A stretch of 47,402 nt of DNA. Origin: CAYZJB01 sp964602985 (lineage in GTDB: Bacteria; CLD3; SB21). The notes beneath the pieces are model-generated. The model was not told the origin of the DNA. It saw only the letters and a list, made by a program, of their open reading frames with translations, and did not search any database. The position numbers and the translations under genes are program-made. Position 1 is the stretch's first letter. Every line of letters starts with the position of its first letter. Of this stretch, positions 15,739 through 24,908 are shown piece by piece. Location of the stretch: assembly GCA_964602985.1 (NCBI GenBank), contig CAZRTJ010000027.1, forward strand, positions 1-47,402, in the 5' to 3' direction.

Positions 15739-16791
15739 TCACCTGAGAAAGAATCCCTGACCCATGGGATCGTCTGGATCGATGATGAACTCCGATTGCC
15801 CGACATAGAAGGAACGTCCGCCGACGCGGGGGATGACGGCCGGATACGGACCGAACTGCAACTCTTCCCGCACCTGCACCGTCATGGTCGAACCGATGAT
15901 ACTTTCGATCGTGATCGTCTCGCCGATCTGCAGTTCTCCGCGCCGGTGGTGAATGGCCGCCCGTCCCGATACTCCTGACCCCGTCGCCGAACGGTCGACC
16001 TCGCCCTCGGCAAAAATGCAGACGTTACGCGAATGGACGCCCGCTTTTGCGGAGCGCTCGGTGAAAATCGTTCCGTACAGAAAGCTCAGGTCGTCCTCCA
16101 ATGGATGCCGGACGTTCGTTTTGTGCGCCATGACCGCGCGTTTGATCTGCATTCCCTTGTCGATCAACTCACGGTACTGACGGGGATCGCATGTCAACCC
16201 GACGGATTGCACATCGACATACGCGTAGAAGGCTCCTCCGTAGGCCAGATCGTAACGGACCTCTCCGAGACCCGGGACCGGGACCGTTTCATCGAGCGCG
16301 ATCACAAACGACGGCACATTGTCGAACTCCACACAATGCACGTGGCCGTCCCGGACCTCGACGATCGCCGTCAGCTGCCCACAGGGAGCGTCGATCCGTA
16401 CGGTCGTTTCCGGTTCCGTCACCCTCACCCATTGCAAATCGACGGCCAGCCTGGCCATGGCCAGAGTCGCATGACCGCACATCGTGCTGTACCCTTCGTT
16501 GTGAAGGAACAGGACTCCAAAATCGGAATCGGGTTTCTCCGCGGGCAAAGGCAGGACGCCATACATGTCCGCGTGACCACGCGGCTCAAACATCAACGCA
16601 GTCCGCAAGTGATCCAAATGTTCCTTCACGTATCGTCGTTTTTCCAAAATCGTTCTGCCCGGGATCCCGGGATATCCGTCGACGACCACGCGAACCGGTT
16701 CGCCTCCGGTGTGCATGTCGATCGTACGCAGTTTCACCCACGAGGACGGAACGTGAAGACGAGACGACGAATTCCATGCTTTCATATTCAT
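15739..16791 (-). CDS. trans-3-hydroxy-L-proline dehydratase (proline racemase family)
   Basis: 350 residues. The first catalytic site is MCGH with Cys105. At the second site, where racemases carry Cys, it has Thr270 (DRSATGSGVSG); this Cys/Thr pair is diagnostic for trans-3-hydroxy-L-proline dehydratases, which form delta1-pyrroline-2-carboxylate. The preceding gene encodes the expected reductase for that product and the two overlap by four bases (ATGA), which supports the assignment. No signal peptide. Confidence 0.88.
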   Translation of the reverse strand: MNMKAWNSSSRLHVPSSWVKLRTIDMHTGGEPVRVVVDGYPGIPGRTILEKRRYVKEHLDHLRTALMFEPRGHADMYGVLPLPAEKPDSDFGVLFLHNEGYSTMCGHATLAMARLAVDLQWVRVTEPETTVRIDAPCGQLTAIVEVRDGHVHCVEFDNVPSFVIALDETVPVPGLGEVRYDLAYGGAFYAYVDVQSVGLTCDPRQYRELIDKGMQIKRAVMAHKTNVRHPLEDDLSFLYGTIFTERSAKAGVHSRNVCIFAEGEVDRSATGSGVSGRAAIHHRRGELQIGETITIESIIGSTMTVQVREELQFGPYPAVIPRVGGRSFYVGQSEFIIDPDDPMGQGFFLR

Positions 16792-17741
16792 TCCCGTATG
16801 GCTTGTGCCTCTGTCTGGTAGACCAGCCGGGCCGCCACCAGGTCTTCGATGGCGTGTCCGACCGATTTGAAAACTGTAATTTCCTCAGCGGATGTTCTGC
16901 CGGGATGTTGACCTTTGGACAGATCGAAAAGATCCGCGACAATGTCGGACGCGTCGATCACGCCGCGGCTGATGGGTATGGCCAGGTCCCCCGCCTCTGC
17001 GGGCGCGGTTTGACGTGAATCTACAAAAATACGGCTTCGTGTCACGACGTCGTCGTCAGACTCGTGCATGTCCGGCCGATACGCCCCGACCAGGTCAATA
17101 TGCTGTCCGTCCCTTAGCCATCGTCCTTCGATGATCGGCGTGGAACTCACAGTCGCACAGGAGATAATATCCGCCTCGCGAACACCCTCCTCCGGAGATT
17201 GACACACGATAATCTCACGCGCATGGGTCCGCATGCGCTCCGCCAGACACTGGGCCCGTTCCTCGGAACGACCCCAGATCATAACTCTCCGGATCTTCCG
17301 CACGACACCGTGCGCCGGAATCAATTCCTGCGCGAGTGCGCCCGTTCCGATCATACAGAGCACGGAGGCATCCTCACGGGATAGAATCGCGGATGCCAGA
17401 GCCGACGTGGCGGCCGTCCGGCGAGCCGTCAGCAGACGCGCATCTGCCGCCATCAAGGGTCGTCCCGACACAGCATCACACAACAGATACGTGCCGTGAA
17501 TGACCGGCTCCTGGCGAAGCCCATTGTTCGGCGAAACAGTGACGATCTTGACCCCAAGAAATTTTCCATCCTCCCAGGCAGGCATCAGCAACAGCGTCGA
17601 CGGATCAGAGGAACCTGACGAATAGGTATGATGGTGACGAGCCGGCGCACAGTTGTTGGATGCGAAGCCATCCCGCAGGGCCGGAATGAGTTCCTGACGT
17701 CGCAATCGCTGATCCACTTCCGAATCTGACATCCAGATCAT
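16788..17741 (-). CDS. delta1-pyrroline-2-carboxylate reductase-like (ornithine cyclodeaminase family)
   Basis: Start at ATG 17741 after GCGGAGGAAA; 317 residues. Family marks: NAD(P)-binding GTGALAQE, WGRSEERAQ, the SRQTAPAEAGDL segment and the closing ITVFKSVGHAIEDLVAA. Ornithine cyclodeaminase, alanine dehydrogenase and pyrroline-2-carboxylate reductase share this fold; coupling to the hydroxyproline dehydratase makes the reductase role most likely: it would complete trans-3-hydroxy-L-proline to L-proline. Confidence 0.82.
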   Translation of the reverse strand: MIWMSDSEVDQRLRRQELIPALRDGFASNNCAPARHHHTYSSGSSDPSTLLLMPAWEDGKFLGVKIVTVSPNNGLRQEPVIHGTYLLCDAVSGRPLMAADARLLTARRTAATSALASAILSREDASVLCMIGTGALAQELIPAHGVVRKIRRVMIWGRSEERAQCLAERMRTHAREIIVCQSPEEGVREADIISCATVSSTPIIEGRWLRDGQHIDLVGAYRPDMHESDDDVVTRSRIFVDSRQTAPAEAGDLAIPISRGVIDASDIVADLFDLSKGQHPGRTSAEEITVFKSVGHAIEDLVAARLVYQTEAQAIRE

Positions 17742-17891
17742 GATTTTCCTCCGCGTCACGAATCTAGGCGTGAGATCTCACGGAATCAACGAAAGAACCG
17801 CTCGCCGACGTCACACCGCCGTACACCGATTACCGGCGCCGACGCCCTGTTGAAATGCCTATCTTCATCCATGAAAGAAAGGAGTTTGCAC

Positions 17892-18257
17892 ATGCGACAT
17901 GAAAAACGAGATGGTTACTTCATCGGCCTTCTACTGATCGCGGTTGGCACCGTTGTTTTGCTCGACAGTCTTCGATGGGTCGACTTGGGCCCGATCCTCG
18001 ACACCTGGCCATTCCTGCTCGTTGCCCTCGGAATTCGAAAGTTTATCGTCGGACGCACGCCGCGCAGATTCCCCAAAGGCGCCATGATGATCTTCATCGG
18101 CCTCTGGCTGTATGTGTCACTCAACCGCATATGGGGACTTTCGTTCAGCGAGACCTGGCCTGCTCTCCTGATCGCCGGCGGGGCATCCATGGCATGGAAA
18201 AGCGCGTATCCACGGTCGTGCGGCTCGCCCTCTTCTGAAACCACGGTCACATCCTGA
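17892..18257 (+). CDS. DUF5668/LiaF-like membrane protein
   Basis: Start at ATG 17892 with AAAGGAG upstream; 121 residues. Three to four hydrophobic segments of the DUF5668 pattern (GYFIGLLLIAVGTVVLLDSL, WPFLLVALGI, WPALLIAGG). It leads a plus-strand cluster with a longer LiaF-like protein and a LytS/LytTR pair, which suggests a membrane-stress signalling role. Confidence 0.75.
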   Translation: MRHEKRDGYFIGLLLIAVGTVVLLDSLRWVDLGPILDTWPFLLVALGIRKFIVGRTPRRFPKGAMMIFIGLWLYVSLNRIWGLSFSETWPALLIAGGASMAWKSAYPRSCGSPSSETTVTS

Positions 18258-18324
18258 TGGCCTCAAGCCGGCATAACCACTCAAGCGTTCACGAGAGCCT
18301 GGAAACGACTCAAGAAGGAAGGCT

Positions 18325-18993
18325 ATGAAACACAAAATCTCTCCACAGATGGTGATCGGCGTTTCACTCTCCCTGATTGGAATTTTACTCATCCTGGACA
18401 ATACCGGGATCGCGCACACGAAAACCATTCTTCGACTATGGCCAGTGACCCTCGTGGGGTTCGGCCTGATCAAGTTGCGCTACGCTCGCCATACCGGCAA
18501 CATCCTTGTCAGTATCGCTTTGATCTTCTTCGGCGTCATGTTGACCTTGGATCGGCTGGATGTGCTGAGCTTTCGGTGGACGCAGTGGTGGCCGGTTGTC
18601 TTGATTGCGGCAGGTATCCTCATCGTCCTTCGCCAGCGTTGGGATCACGCGCCATCCGTGAGCGGGGATTCGTTGAACATGAGCGCCATCTTCGGTGGAC
18701 AACAGCATCGATTTCAGACGAGCCGATTCCAGGGCGGCAAGGTAACGGCCGTGATGGGCGGATGCGACATCGACCTGCGCCATTCTCAGATGGATCCGGG
18801 CGATGCGGTCGTGGACCTGTTCGCTTTGTGGGGAGGAGTTTCGATGAAGATTCCCACCGACTGGACCGTCGTCGTCGAGAGTACCGCGATCATTGGCGGA
18901 ATAGATAATTCCACGACTCCCCCTGCGATCGACACCAAGCGTCTCATCATCCGCGGTACGATCATCATGGGCGGCGTCGAGTTGAAGAACTGA
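18325..18993 (+). CDS. LiaF-like membrane protein with C-terminal beta domain
   Basis: 222 residues with AAGGAAGG before the ATG. Four N-terminal helices of DUF5668 type are followed by a beta-rich domain (SAIFGGQQHRF, VTAVMGGCDIDLRHSQM, DLFALWGGVSMKIP, TIIMGGVELKN) typical of the LiaF/cell-wall-stress C-terminal fold. LiaF-type proteins modulate histidine kinases in other bacteria; the kinase gene follows 13 nt later. Confidence 0.82.
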   Translation: MKHKISPQMVIGVSLSLIGILLILDNTGIAHTKTILRLWPVTLVGFGLIKLRYARHTGNILVSIALIFFGVMLTLDRLDVLSFRWTQWWPVVLIAAGILIVLRQRWDHAPSVSGDSLNMSAIFGGQQHRFQTSRFQGGKVTAVMGGCDIDLRHSQMDPGDAVVDLFALWGGVSMKIPTDWTVVVESTAIIGGIDNSTTPPAIDTKRLIIRGTIIMGGVELKN

Positions 18994-19006
18994 CCGAGGT
19001 TTCGTT

Positions 19007-20044
19007 TTGCATCCTCTGTTTGAAAGTCGGTATCGGCTGTTGCTCTACATTCTGCTCTGGATGGGCGTCGGCCTGTGGTACGGCGCGGAAATGCAGGACG
19101 AGTTATCGCTCGACCGGTCGGTGTATGCGTTCACGGTCCCGCACGCGTTGGTTCTCGGGTTCATGGCTCTTTCGGCGTGGTATTGGTGTCGCGCGTTTCC
19201 GGTGCGCACGACTCCATTGGGCAGACTCCTGACGGGACAGATCGCCGCCGTTGCGTTGTCCTTGTCGGTCTGGACCGCGCTCGGCGGGCTGTTTTTTTCC
19301 TTGATGGTGGCCGACGTCGCCTTGCCATGGTCGTCGGTTTGCGTCGGTGGAGGCGCTTTGCTGGCGGTGATGATTTTGTTTTTCTATCTGATGATCGAGA
19401 TCGATTTTTCGAGAGATATGCAGAAGAAAGCCGTCGAACTGCAGTTCCTCAACCGGGATGCGCAATTGCGTGCCCTTCGGATGCAAATCAATCCTCATTT
19501 TTTGTTTAACTGCTTGAATTCCATCAGCGCCCTTACCACGAGCGATCCCGCCGCCGCCCGCCGCATGACCATTCTGCTCGCGGAATTCTTTCGAAACAGT
19601 CTGCGCTCCGGAGAACACGCGCTAATCTCCTTTCGTGACGAATTGCAACTGACCCGTCAATATCTCGATATTGAAAAGATTCGGTTTGGCGACCGGTTGG
19701 CGCTGACGCTGGACATCCAGGACTCTCTGGAGGAATTTGTAGTGCCACCGCTGATTCTGCAGCCGATTTTGGAAAATGCCGTTAAGCATGGCGTGGCCCC
19801 CTGTCCGGAGGGTGGTTCGATCGACGTCCGGGCAAGACAAGTCGGAGATCTGTTGGAAATGGTAATTGTCAACACCATCGATCCGACGGCCGCACCCGCG
19901 TCGGGCAATCGCATGGGCCTTCGCATTACGCAGGATCGATTGGCCACGCAGTTTGGCAAAAACGCCGTCCTCACGACGGACAAGAATGAATCGACGTTTC
20001 GTACAACCGTGAGAGTTCCACACTTACTGCAGGAGGCTGTGTGA
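19007..20044 (+). CDS. LytS-type sensor histidine kinase
   Basis: 345 residues; TTG start. Four membrane helices (about 10-130), then a short coiled stretch, then the His_kinase domain with phosphoacceptor His164 in MQINPHFLFNCLNSI and the ATP-binding N-box PILENAVKHG. Its stop overlaps the ATG of the DsrE-like gene (TGATG). Confidence 0.92.
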   Translation: MHPLFESRYRLLLYILLWMGVGLWYGAEMQDELSLDRSVYAFTVPHALVLGFMALSAWYWCRAFPVRTTPLGRLLTGQIAAVALSLSVWTALGGLFFSLMVADVALPWSSVCVGGGALLAVMILFFYLMIEIDFSRDMQKKAVELQFLNRDAQLRALRMQINPHFLFNCLNSISALTTSDPAAARRMTILLAEFFRNSLRSGEHALISFRDELQLTRQYLDIEKIRFGDRLALTLDIQDSLEEFVVPPLILQPILENAVKHGVAPCPEGGSIDVRARQVGDLLEMVIVNTIDPTAAPASGNRMGLRITQDRLATQFGKNAVLTTDKNESTFRTTVRVPHLLQEAV

Positions 20045-20364
20045 TGAAATTGGGAATCATTATTGAAACCAAGGAACCGGAGAAAGCGTGGAACGCTTTC
20101 CGGTTTGCGGTAACGGCTCGCAAGAACGGGCACGAAGTGAAAGTCTTTCTGATGGGGGAAGCGGTGGAGTGCGATGGACTGACGCATGACAAGTTCAACG
20201 TCGACGAGCAGTTGCACCGGTTCATCGACTCCGGCGGAACGATCCTGGCTTGCGGCACGTGTTTGAACTCGCGGAATCTTGAAGGTTCCGATGTGTGCCC
20301 GATTTCGACGATGCAGGATTGTCTGGCCATGGTCGAATGGGCGGACAAAACAGTGACGTTCTAA
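20044..20364 (+). CDS. DsrE/DsrF-like family protein
   Basis: 106 residues with AGGAGG seven nt before ATG 20044. Starts KLGIIIETKEPEKAWNAFRFA, a Rossmann-like strand-helix typical of DsrE proteins, and carries the Cys pair in ILACGTCLNSRNL plus further Cys at VCPIS and QDC. DsrE proteins act in sulfur relay or redox chemistry. Its position between a sensor kinase and its response regulator is unusual and suggests a redox or sulfur input; that is inference. Confidence 0.8.
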   Translation: MKLGIIIETKEPEKAWNAFRFAVTARKNGHEVKVFLMGEAVECDGLTHDKFNVDEQLHRFIDSGGTILACGTCLNSRNLEGSDVCPISTMQDCLAMVEWADKTVTF

Positions 20365-20369
20365 ACCCC

Positions 20370-21098
20370 ATGGATTCCTACCGCGTCCTGATCATAGACG
20401 ACGAGCCGCTGGCCCGATCCATTGTCCGGGAATTTCTCCAATCGCATCCGGAGTGCGAGACGATCGGCGAATGCACGAATGGAATCGAAGCGGTCAAGGC
20501 GATCAACGAGTCTCAACCGGACATCGTTTTCCTCGATATCCAAATGCCCAAACTGAACGGTTTTGAAGTGCTCGAACTGCTCGAGCACCGGTGCGGGGTG
20601 ATTTTTGCCACGGCGTACGACGAATTTGCACTCAAGGCCTTCGAGGTGCAAGCGGTGGATTATCTTCTGAAACCGTTTTCGCAAGAGCGATTTGATGCGG
20701 CCCTTGCAAGAGCCAAGGAACGACTGCCTGGCGAGTGGGAGTCGGTGATCGCCGGTTACCGTCGACAGCGCGCCTTCGATGATCGGATCATCGTGAAAGA
20801 CGGATCGGCCGTCCACGTAATCGCGGCGGAATCGGTGGACTATATCGAAGCGCAGGACGACTACATCGCCATCCATGTCGGCAAAGACACGTTCCTGAAG
20901 AAACAAACCATCTCGGAAATGGAATCTCGTTTGAATGCCTCCGAATTCATGCGTGTCCATCGTTCCTTCATCCTCCGTTTGGACCGACTGGCGCGAATCG
21001 AACTGTACGCCAAGGATTCGCGAATCGTTATTCTCAAGAATGGGAAGCAACTGCCCATTTCCAGATCGGGGTACGAAAAGCTGAAGTCCCTTCTGTAG
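20370..21098 (+). CDS. LytTR response regulator
   Basis: Start at ATG 20370, five nt after the DsrE stop; 242 residues. Receiver domain with D10, D11 and phosphoacceptor D56 (FLDIQMPKLNG) and Lys in LLKPF, then a LytTR DNA-binding domain (AESVDYIEAQDDYIAIHVG, FMRVHRSFILRL, LPISRSGYEKLK). It is the partner of the LytS kinase. Confidence 0.94.
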   Translation: MDSYRVLIIDDEPLARSIVREFLQSHPECETIGECTNGIEAVKAINESQPDIVFLDIQMPKLNGFEVLELLEHRCGVIFATAYDEFALKAFEVQAVDYLLKPFSQERFDAALARAKERLPGEWESVIAGYRRQRAFDDRIIVKDGSAVHVIAAESVDYIEAQDDYIAIHVGKDTFLKKQTISEMESRLNASEFMRVHRSFILRLDRLARIELYAKDSRIVILKNGKQLPISRSGYEKLKSLL

Positions 21099-21124
21099 CT
21101 TCACGCTCACTCGCGCATCGGTCA

Positions 21125-21154
21125 TTGACAATCACGATGGCCTTTCGCTACTAT
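21125..21154 (+). promoter_or_regulatory. candidate sigma70-type promoter for BNR-repeat gene
   Basis: TTGACA (21125-21130), 18-nt spacer, TACTAT (21149-21154), placing transcription start about 37 nt before ATG 21198. A close match to consensus. Confidence 0.6.
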
Positions 21155-21197
21155 GGCTCAGGCAATCGGACATCCACCTCACCTGCAAAGGATATCC

Positions 21198-24100
21198 ATG
21201 AAAACGATCCTGATGCTTCTCGCCGCTCTCACCGTATCGGCGCAAACGAAAAACCCAAAAGACACCACAGATCGCCTTGCGTCGGGCACGTTCGACGACC
21301 TCAAGCTGCGGCTGGTGGGTCCGGCTCTGACGTCCGGACGAATTATCGATCTGGCCATTCATCCGTCCCAGAAGTCCACCTGGTATGTCGCCGTCGCATC
21401 GGGCGGTGTGTGGAAGTCCACCAACGCCGGGATTTCGTTCCAACCGATTTTTGATTCACAAAATTCGTTCTCGATTGGCTGTGTGACGGTGGACCCCAAT
21501 AATCCGTACGTCGTCTGGGTCGGATCGGGAGAGAACAACAGTCAGCGGAGCGTGTCGTACGGAGACGGGGTATACAAATCCTTGGACGGCGGCAAGACAT
21601 GGAAGAATGTCGGCCTGCAGAAATCGGAGCATATCGGAAAGATCCTGATCGATCCGCGCAACTCCAACGTCGTGTATGTCGCCGCGCAAGGACCGCTGTG
21701 GGGTCCGGGCGGAGATCGGGGATTGTACAAGACCACGAATGGCGGCGAGACGTGGGACGTGGTTCTGAAAATCAGCGAGAACACGGGTATCACGGATCTC
21801 GTCATGGATCCGCGTAATCCCGATGTGATGTACGCGGCCGCCTACCAACGGCGGCGCCACGTTTGGACGCTGATTAACGGCGGACCCGAAGCGGCCATTC
21901 ACAAAACCAACGACGGCGGCAAAACGTGGACGAAGCTAACCGAAGGACTTCCCAGCGGAGACGTCGGGCGAATCGGACTGGCCATCGCTCCTTCCAAACC
22001 CGACGTCGTGTACGCCTTGATTGAAACGCAAGACGGCGGAGGTTTCTATCGTTCGACGGACCGCGGCGCATCCTGGGAAAAGCGATTCCCTTACCGATCC
22101 TCCAGCGCACAGTATTATCAGGAAATTTTTGTCGATCCGAACATCGCCGATCGCGTCTACAGTGTCGAGACGGTTACGAAAGTCTCGGAAGACGGCGGCA
22201 AGACGTGGACCAATCTGGCGCTCACGCATCGTCATGTGGACGATCACGCGTTGTGGATCGACCCGGACAATACCGACCGTCTGTTGATCGGCGGGGACGG
22301 CGGGCTGTATGAGACGTACGATCGTGGTCAGACGTATCGTCATTTTGATAATCTTCCCGTCACGCAGTTTTACCGCGTTGCCGTGGATCACGCGCTTCCC
22401 TTTTACAACGTCTACGGCGGAACGCAAGACAACAACACATGGGGCGGACCCGCCCGAACGAAACACGCCGCCGGGATTTCCAACGAGGACTGGTTTCTGG
22501 TCATCGGCGGCGACGGTTATCAGGCACGGATCGATCCCACCGATCCCAATATTGTGTATGGCGAGTATCAGTATGGCGGACTGTACCGCTTTGACCGCAA
22601 GAGCGGCGAACAACTCTGGATTCAGCCGATGCCTCCCAAAGGCGAGGGCGACCGTTGGAATTGGGATACGCCGCTTCTGTTGAGTTCGCATGTGCCCACG
22701 CGACTGTATGTGGGGTCTCAGCGGTTGTACCGCAGTGACGACCGCGGCCACTCCTGGCAGGTCCTCAGTCCCGATCTCACACGGCAGATCGATCGCAGCA
22801 AACTGCCTGTCATGGGAAAAATCCAGAGCGTCGATGCGATCGCGAGAAACATGTCCACGTCGTTGTATGGGAATATCGTGGCCCTGGCGGAATCTCCGAA
22901 AAAAGAGAGCCTGCTGTTTGTCGGCACCGACGATGGCCTGATCCAGATCACAGACGACGGCGGCAAGAGCTGGCGCAAGCTGGATAAATTTCCCGGCGTG
23001 CCTGACGTGACCTATGTGTCCGATCTCTGGGCCTCGCATCATGATGAAAACGTCGTGTATGCCACATTCGACAACCACAAGAACGCGGATTTCAAACCCT
23101 ACGTGCTCCGCAGTGCGGACAAAGGAAAGTCATGGACGTCGATTTCTTCCAATCTCCCTGCGAATGGCGCGGTGTACACCGTCGTGGATGATCCCGTACA
23201 GCCAAATCTTCTTTTCTGCGGGACGGAATTCGGCCTGTATTTCTCTGTCGATCAAGGTAAAAAATGGACGCGCCTCAAAGGCGATCTGCCGACGATCGCC
23301 GTACGCGATTTGGATATTCAAAAACGCGAGAATGATCTGGCCGTGGCCACCTTTGGACGGGGCATTTACATTCTCGATGACTACTCGGTTTTGCGCGGCA
23401 TTTCGAAGGACATGCTCGACAATACGGCGGCCATGATCTTTCCGGTTCGCGACGCCCTGCTCTTCATGCCGGACTACAGTCGCGACAAGGATGATCTCGG
23501 AGAGAATCTGTGGCGGGCAAAGAATCCGGATTTCTTCTTCACGTATTATCTGAAGGAAACCGTTAAGACCCGTAAAGACAAACGGAAAGACGCTGAAAAG
23601 GATGCGGAGAAGCAGAAGCAAGCGGTGATCCTTCCGGCGTACGACGAATTGCGTCTTGAGGATGACGAACAAGCTCCGTTCTTGATTTTCACCATCGCTA
23701 CCGACGACGGTCGGGTCGTTCGACGGCTGACCGCTCCGGCCAAAGCCGGGATTCACCGCATTGCCTGGGATTTGAAGTTTGCCAACACCGTACCGGTCGA
23801 CGAGAAAACGGAAGTCAACAAGTTTTCCGGAATGTATGTGGCGCCTGGAAAGTTCAAGGTCTCTCTCGATCAAAGCGTCGACGGCATCGTGACGAATCTG
23901 GCGCCGCCGGTTTCGTTTACGGTTCGTGCGTTGGACAACACCACCTTGCCGGCCAGGGATCGATCGGCGTTGATTGCTTTCCAACAGAACGTCGCACGAC
24001 TCAAGCAGGCCGTCCGGGGATCGGTCGCGGTGATGAAGGACACAAAGGCACGCCTGGACCTGATCGACAAGGCAATGAAGTCTGCTGTCGGTCTGGATCA

Positions 24101-24440
24101 CTCCTGGTTTGGGCGTTTGCGATCGGCTCAGCAGGAACTGGCCACGCTTGGACGCATCATCGAAGGCGACCGGACATTCTCCCGGAGAAACGATAACCAG
24201 TTCATCCCGCCATCGATCACCGAAAAGCTGGACTACGTGGCGTACGGGATTTCCGAAGTTACCTCGGACGTCACCCAGACACAGCAGGATGTCTATCAGC
24301 AGGCATCGGAGGACTTCGCGCCCGCGCTGGCTCGTCTGAGAAAGCTGGTGGAGACCGACATTCGCGCCATCGAAGATGAGTTACAGAAACTGGGTGCGCC
24401 GTACACGCCGGGTCGTCTCCCCGAGTGGCAGAAGGAGTAG
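21198..24440 (+). CDS. secreted BNR/sortilin (VPS10)-like repeat protein
   Basis: 1080 residues; start at ATG 21198 (AAAGGA upstream), followed by a signal peptide (MKTILMLLAALTVSAQ). A long beta-propeller region carries many Asp-box/BNR repeats with DGGKTW-type motifs (VYKSLDGGKTW, IHKTNDGGKTW, YRSTDRGASW, IQITDDGGKSW). The C-terminal 350 residues are helical with a Lys-rich segment near residue 795. Such proteins are common secreted proteins in Bacteroidota and Gemmatimonadota; ligand or substrate unknown. Confidence 0.88.
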   Translation: MKTILMLLAALTVSAQTKNPKDTTDRLASGTFDDLKLRLVGPALTSGRIIDLAIHPSQKSTWYVAVASGGVWKSTNAGISFQPIFDSQNSFSIGCVTVDPNNPYVVWVGSGENNSQRSVSYGDGVYKSLDGGKTWKNVGLQKSEHIGKILIDPRNSNVVYVAAQGPLWGPGGDRGLYKTTNGGETWDVVLKISENTGITDLVMDPRNPDVMYAAAYQRRRHVWTLINGGPEAAIHKTNDGGKTWTKLTEGLPSGDVGRIGLAIAPSKPDVVYALIETQDGGGFYRSTDRGASWEKRFPYRSSSAQYYQEIFVDPNIADRVYSVETVTKVSEDGGKTWTNLALTHRHVDDHALWIDPDNTDRLLIGGDGGLYETYDRGQTYRHFDNLPVTQFYRVAVDHALPFYNVYGGTQDNNTWGGPARTKHAAGISNEDWFLVIGGDGYQARIDPTDPNIVYGEYQYGGLYRFDRKSGEQLWIQPMPPKGEGDRWNWDTPLLLSSHVPTRLYVGSQRLYRSDDRGHSWQVLSPDLTRQIDRSKLPVMGKIQSVDAIARNMSTSLYGNIVALAESPKKESLLFVGTDDGLIQITDDGGKSWRKLDKFPGVPDVTYVSDLWASHHDENVVYATFDNHKNADFKPYVLRSADKGKSWTSISSNLPANGAVYTVVDDPVQPNLLFCGTEFGLYFSVDQGKKWTRLKGDLPTIAVRDLDIQKRENDLAVATFGRGIYILDDYSVLRGISKDMLDNTAAMIFPVRDALLFMPDYSRDKDDLGENLWRAKNPDFFFTYYLKETVKTRKDKRKDAEKDAEKQKQAVILPAYDELRLEDDEQAPFLIFTIATDDGRVVRRLTAPAKAGIHRIAWDLKFANTVPVDEKTEVNKFSGMYVAPGKFKVSLDQSVDGIVTNLAPPVSFTVRALDNTTLPARDRSALIAFQQNVARLKQAVRGSVAVMKDTKARLDLIDKAMKSAVGLDHSWFGRLRSAQQELATLGRIIEGDRTFSRRNDNQFIPPSITEKLDYVAYGISEVTSDVTQTQQDVYQQASEDFAPALARLRKLVETDIRAIEDELQKLGAPYTPGRLPEWQKE

Positions 24441-24445
24441 GAGCC

Positions 24446-24904
24446 GTGACAGGTTTCACAGCTATTTTCTTTCTGGCGGTCCTGTTTGTCGGGTCAGGCG
24501 TGGGCCAGACGATTGAAACTCTTCATTGGATGAGCGGGTGCTGGCGGAGTCCCGACTCCACGTACGAAGAGACGTGGTCAGAGCCGCGGGGATCGACCCT
24601 CATGGGATTTTCACGAACGGTCAGGCAGAACAGGACTCAGGCGTACGAATTCCTGCAGGTGCGATCCGATTCGGCAGGCGGGATCGAGTATGTGGCCAAT
24701 CCCTCCGGACAATCACAGGCCGCGTTTCGGTTGCGTTTCGCATCTGCCGATGAGGCCGTCTTTGAAAATCCCACGCACGATTTTCCGCAACGCATCATGT
24801 ATCGATTGGACAAAGATGGTTCGCTTACCGCGACGATCGAGGGACGTTGGAAGGGAGAAGAACGAAAAATTCGCTTTCCAATGCGACGAGTTCGGTGTCC
24901 GTGA
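24446..24904 (+). CDS. DUF6265-like secreted protein
   Basis: Start at GTG 24446, eight nt after AAGGAG, giving 152 residues with a signal peptide (FTAIFFLAVLFVGSGVGQT). The mature part begins LHWMSGCWRS and contains EETWSEPRGSTLMGFSRT and FENPTHDFPQRI, the pattern of DUF6265. Function unknown. It follows the BNR-repeat gene by a few bases and is probably co-transcribed. Confidence 0.78.
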   Translation: MTGFTAIFFLAVLFVGSGVGQTIETLHWMSGCWRSPDSTYEETWSEPRGSTLMGFSRTVRQNRTQAYEFLQVRSDSAGGIEYVANPSGQSQAAFRLRFASADEAVFENPTHDFPQRIMYRLDKDGSLTATIEGRWKGEERKIRFPMRRVRCP

Positions 24905-24908
24905 GCGC

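Noticed and set aside
21936..23078. 380-residue minus-strand frame in the BNR-repeat gene
   Set aside because: Opposite strand of a long repetitive gene; no RBS and no recognisable motif.
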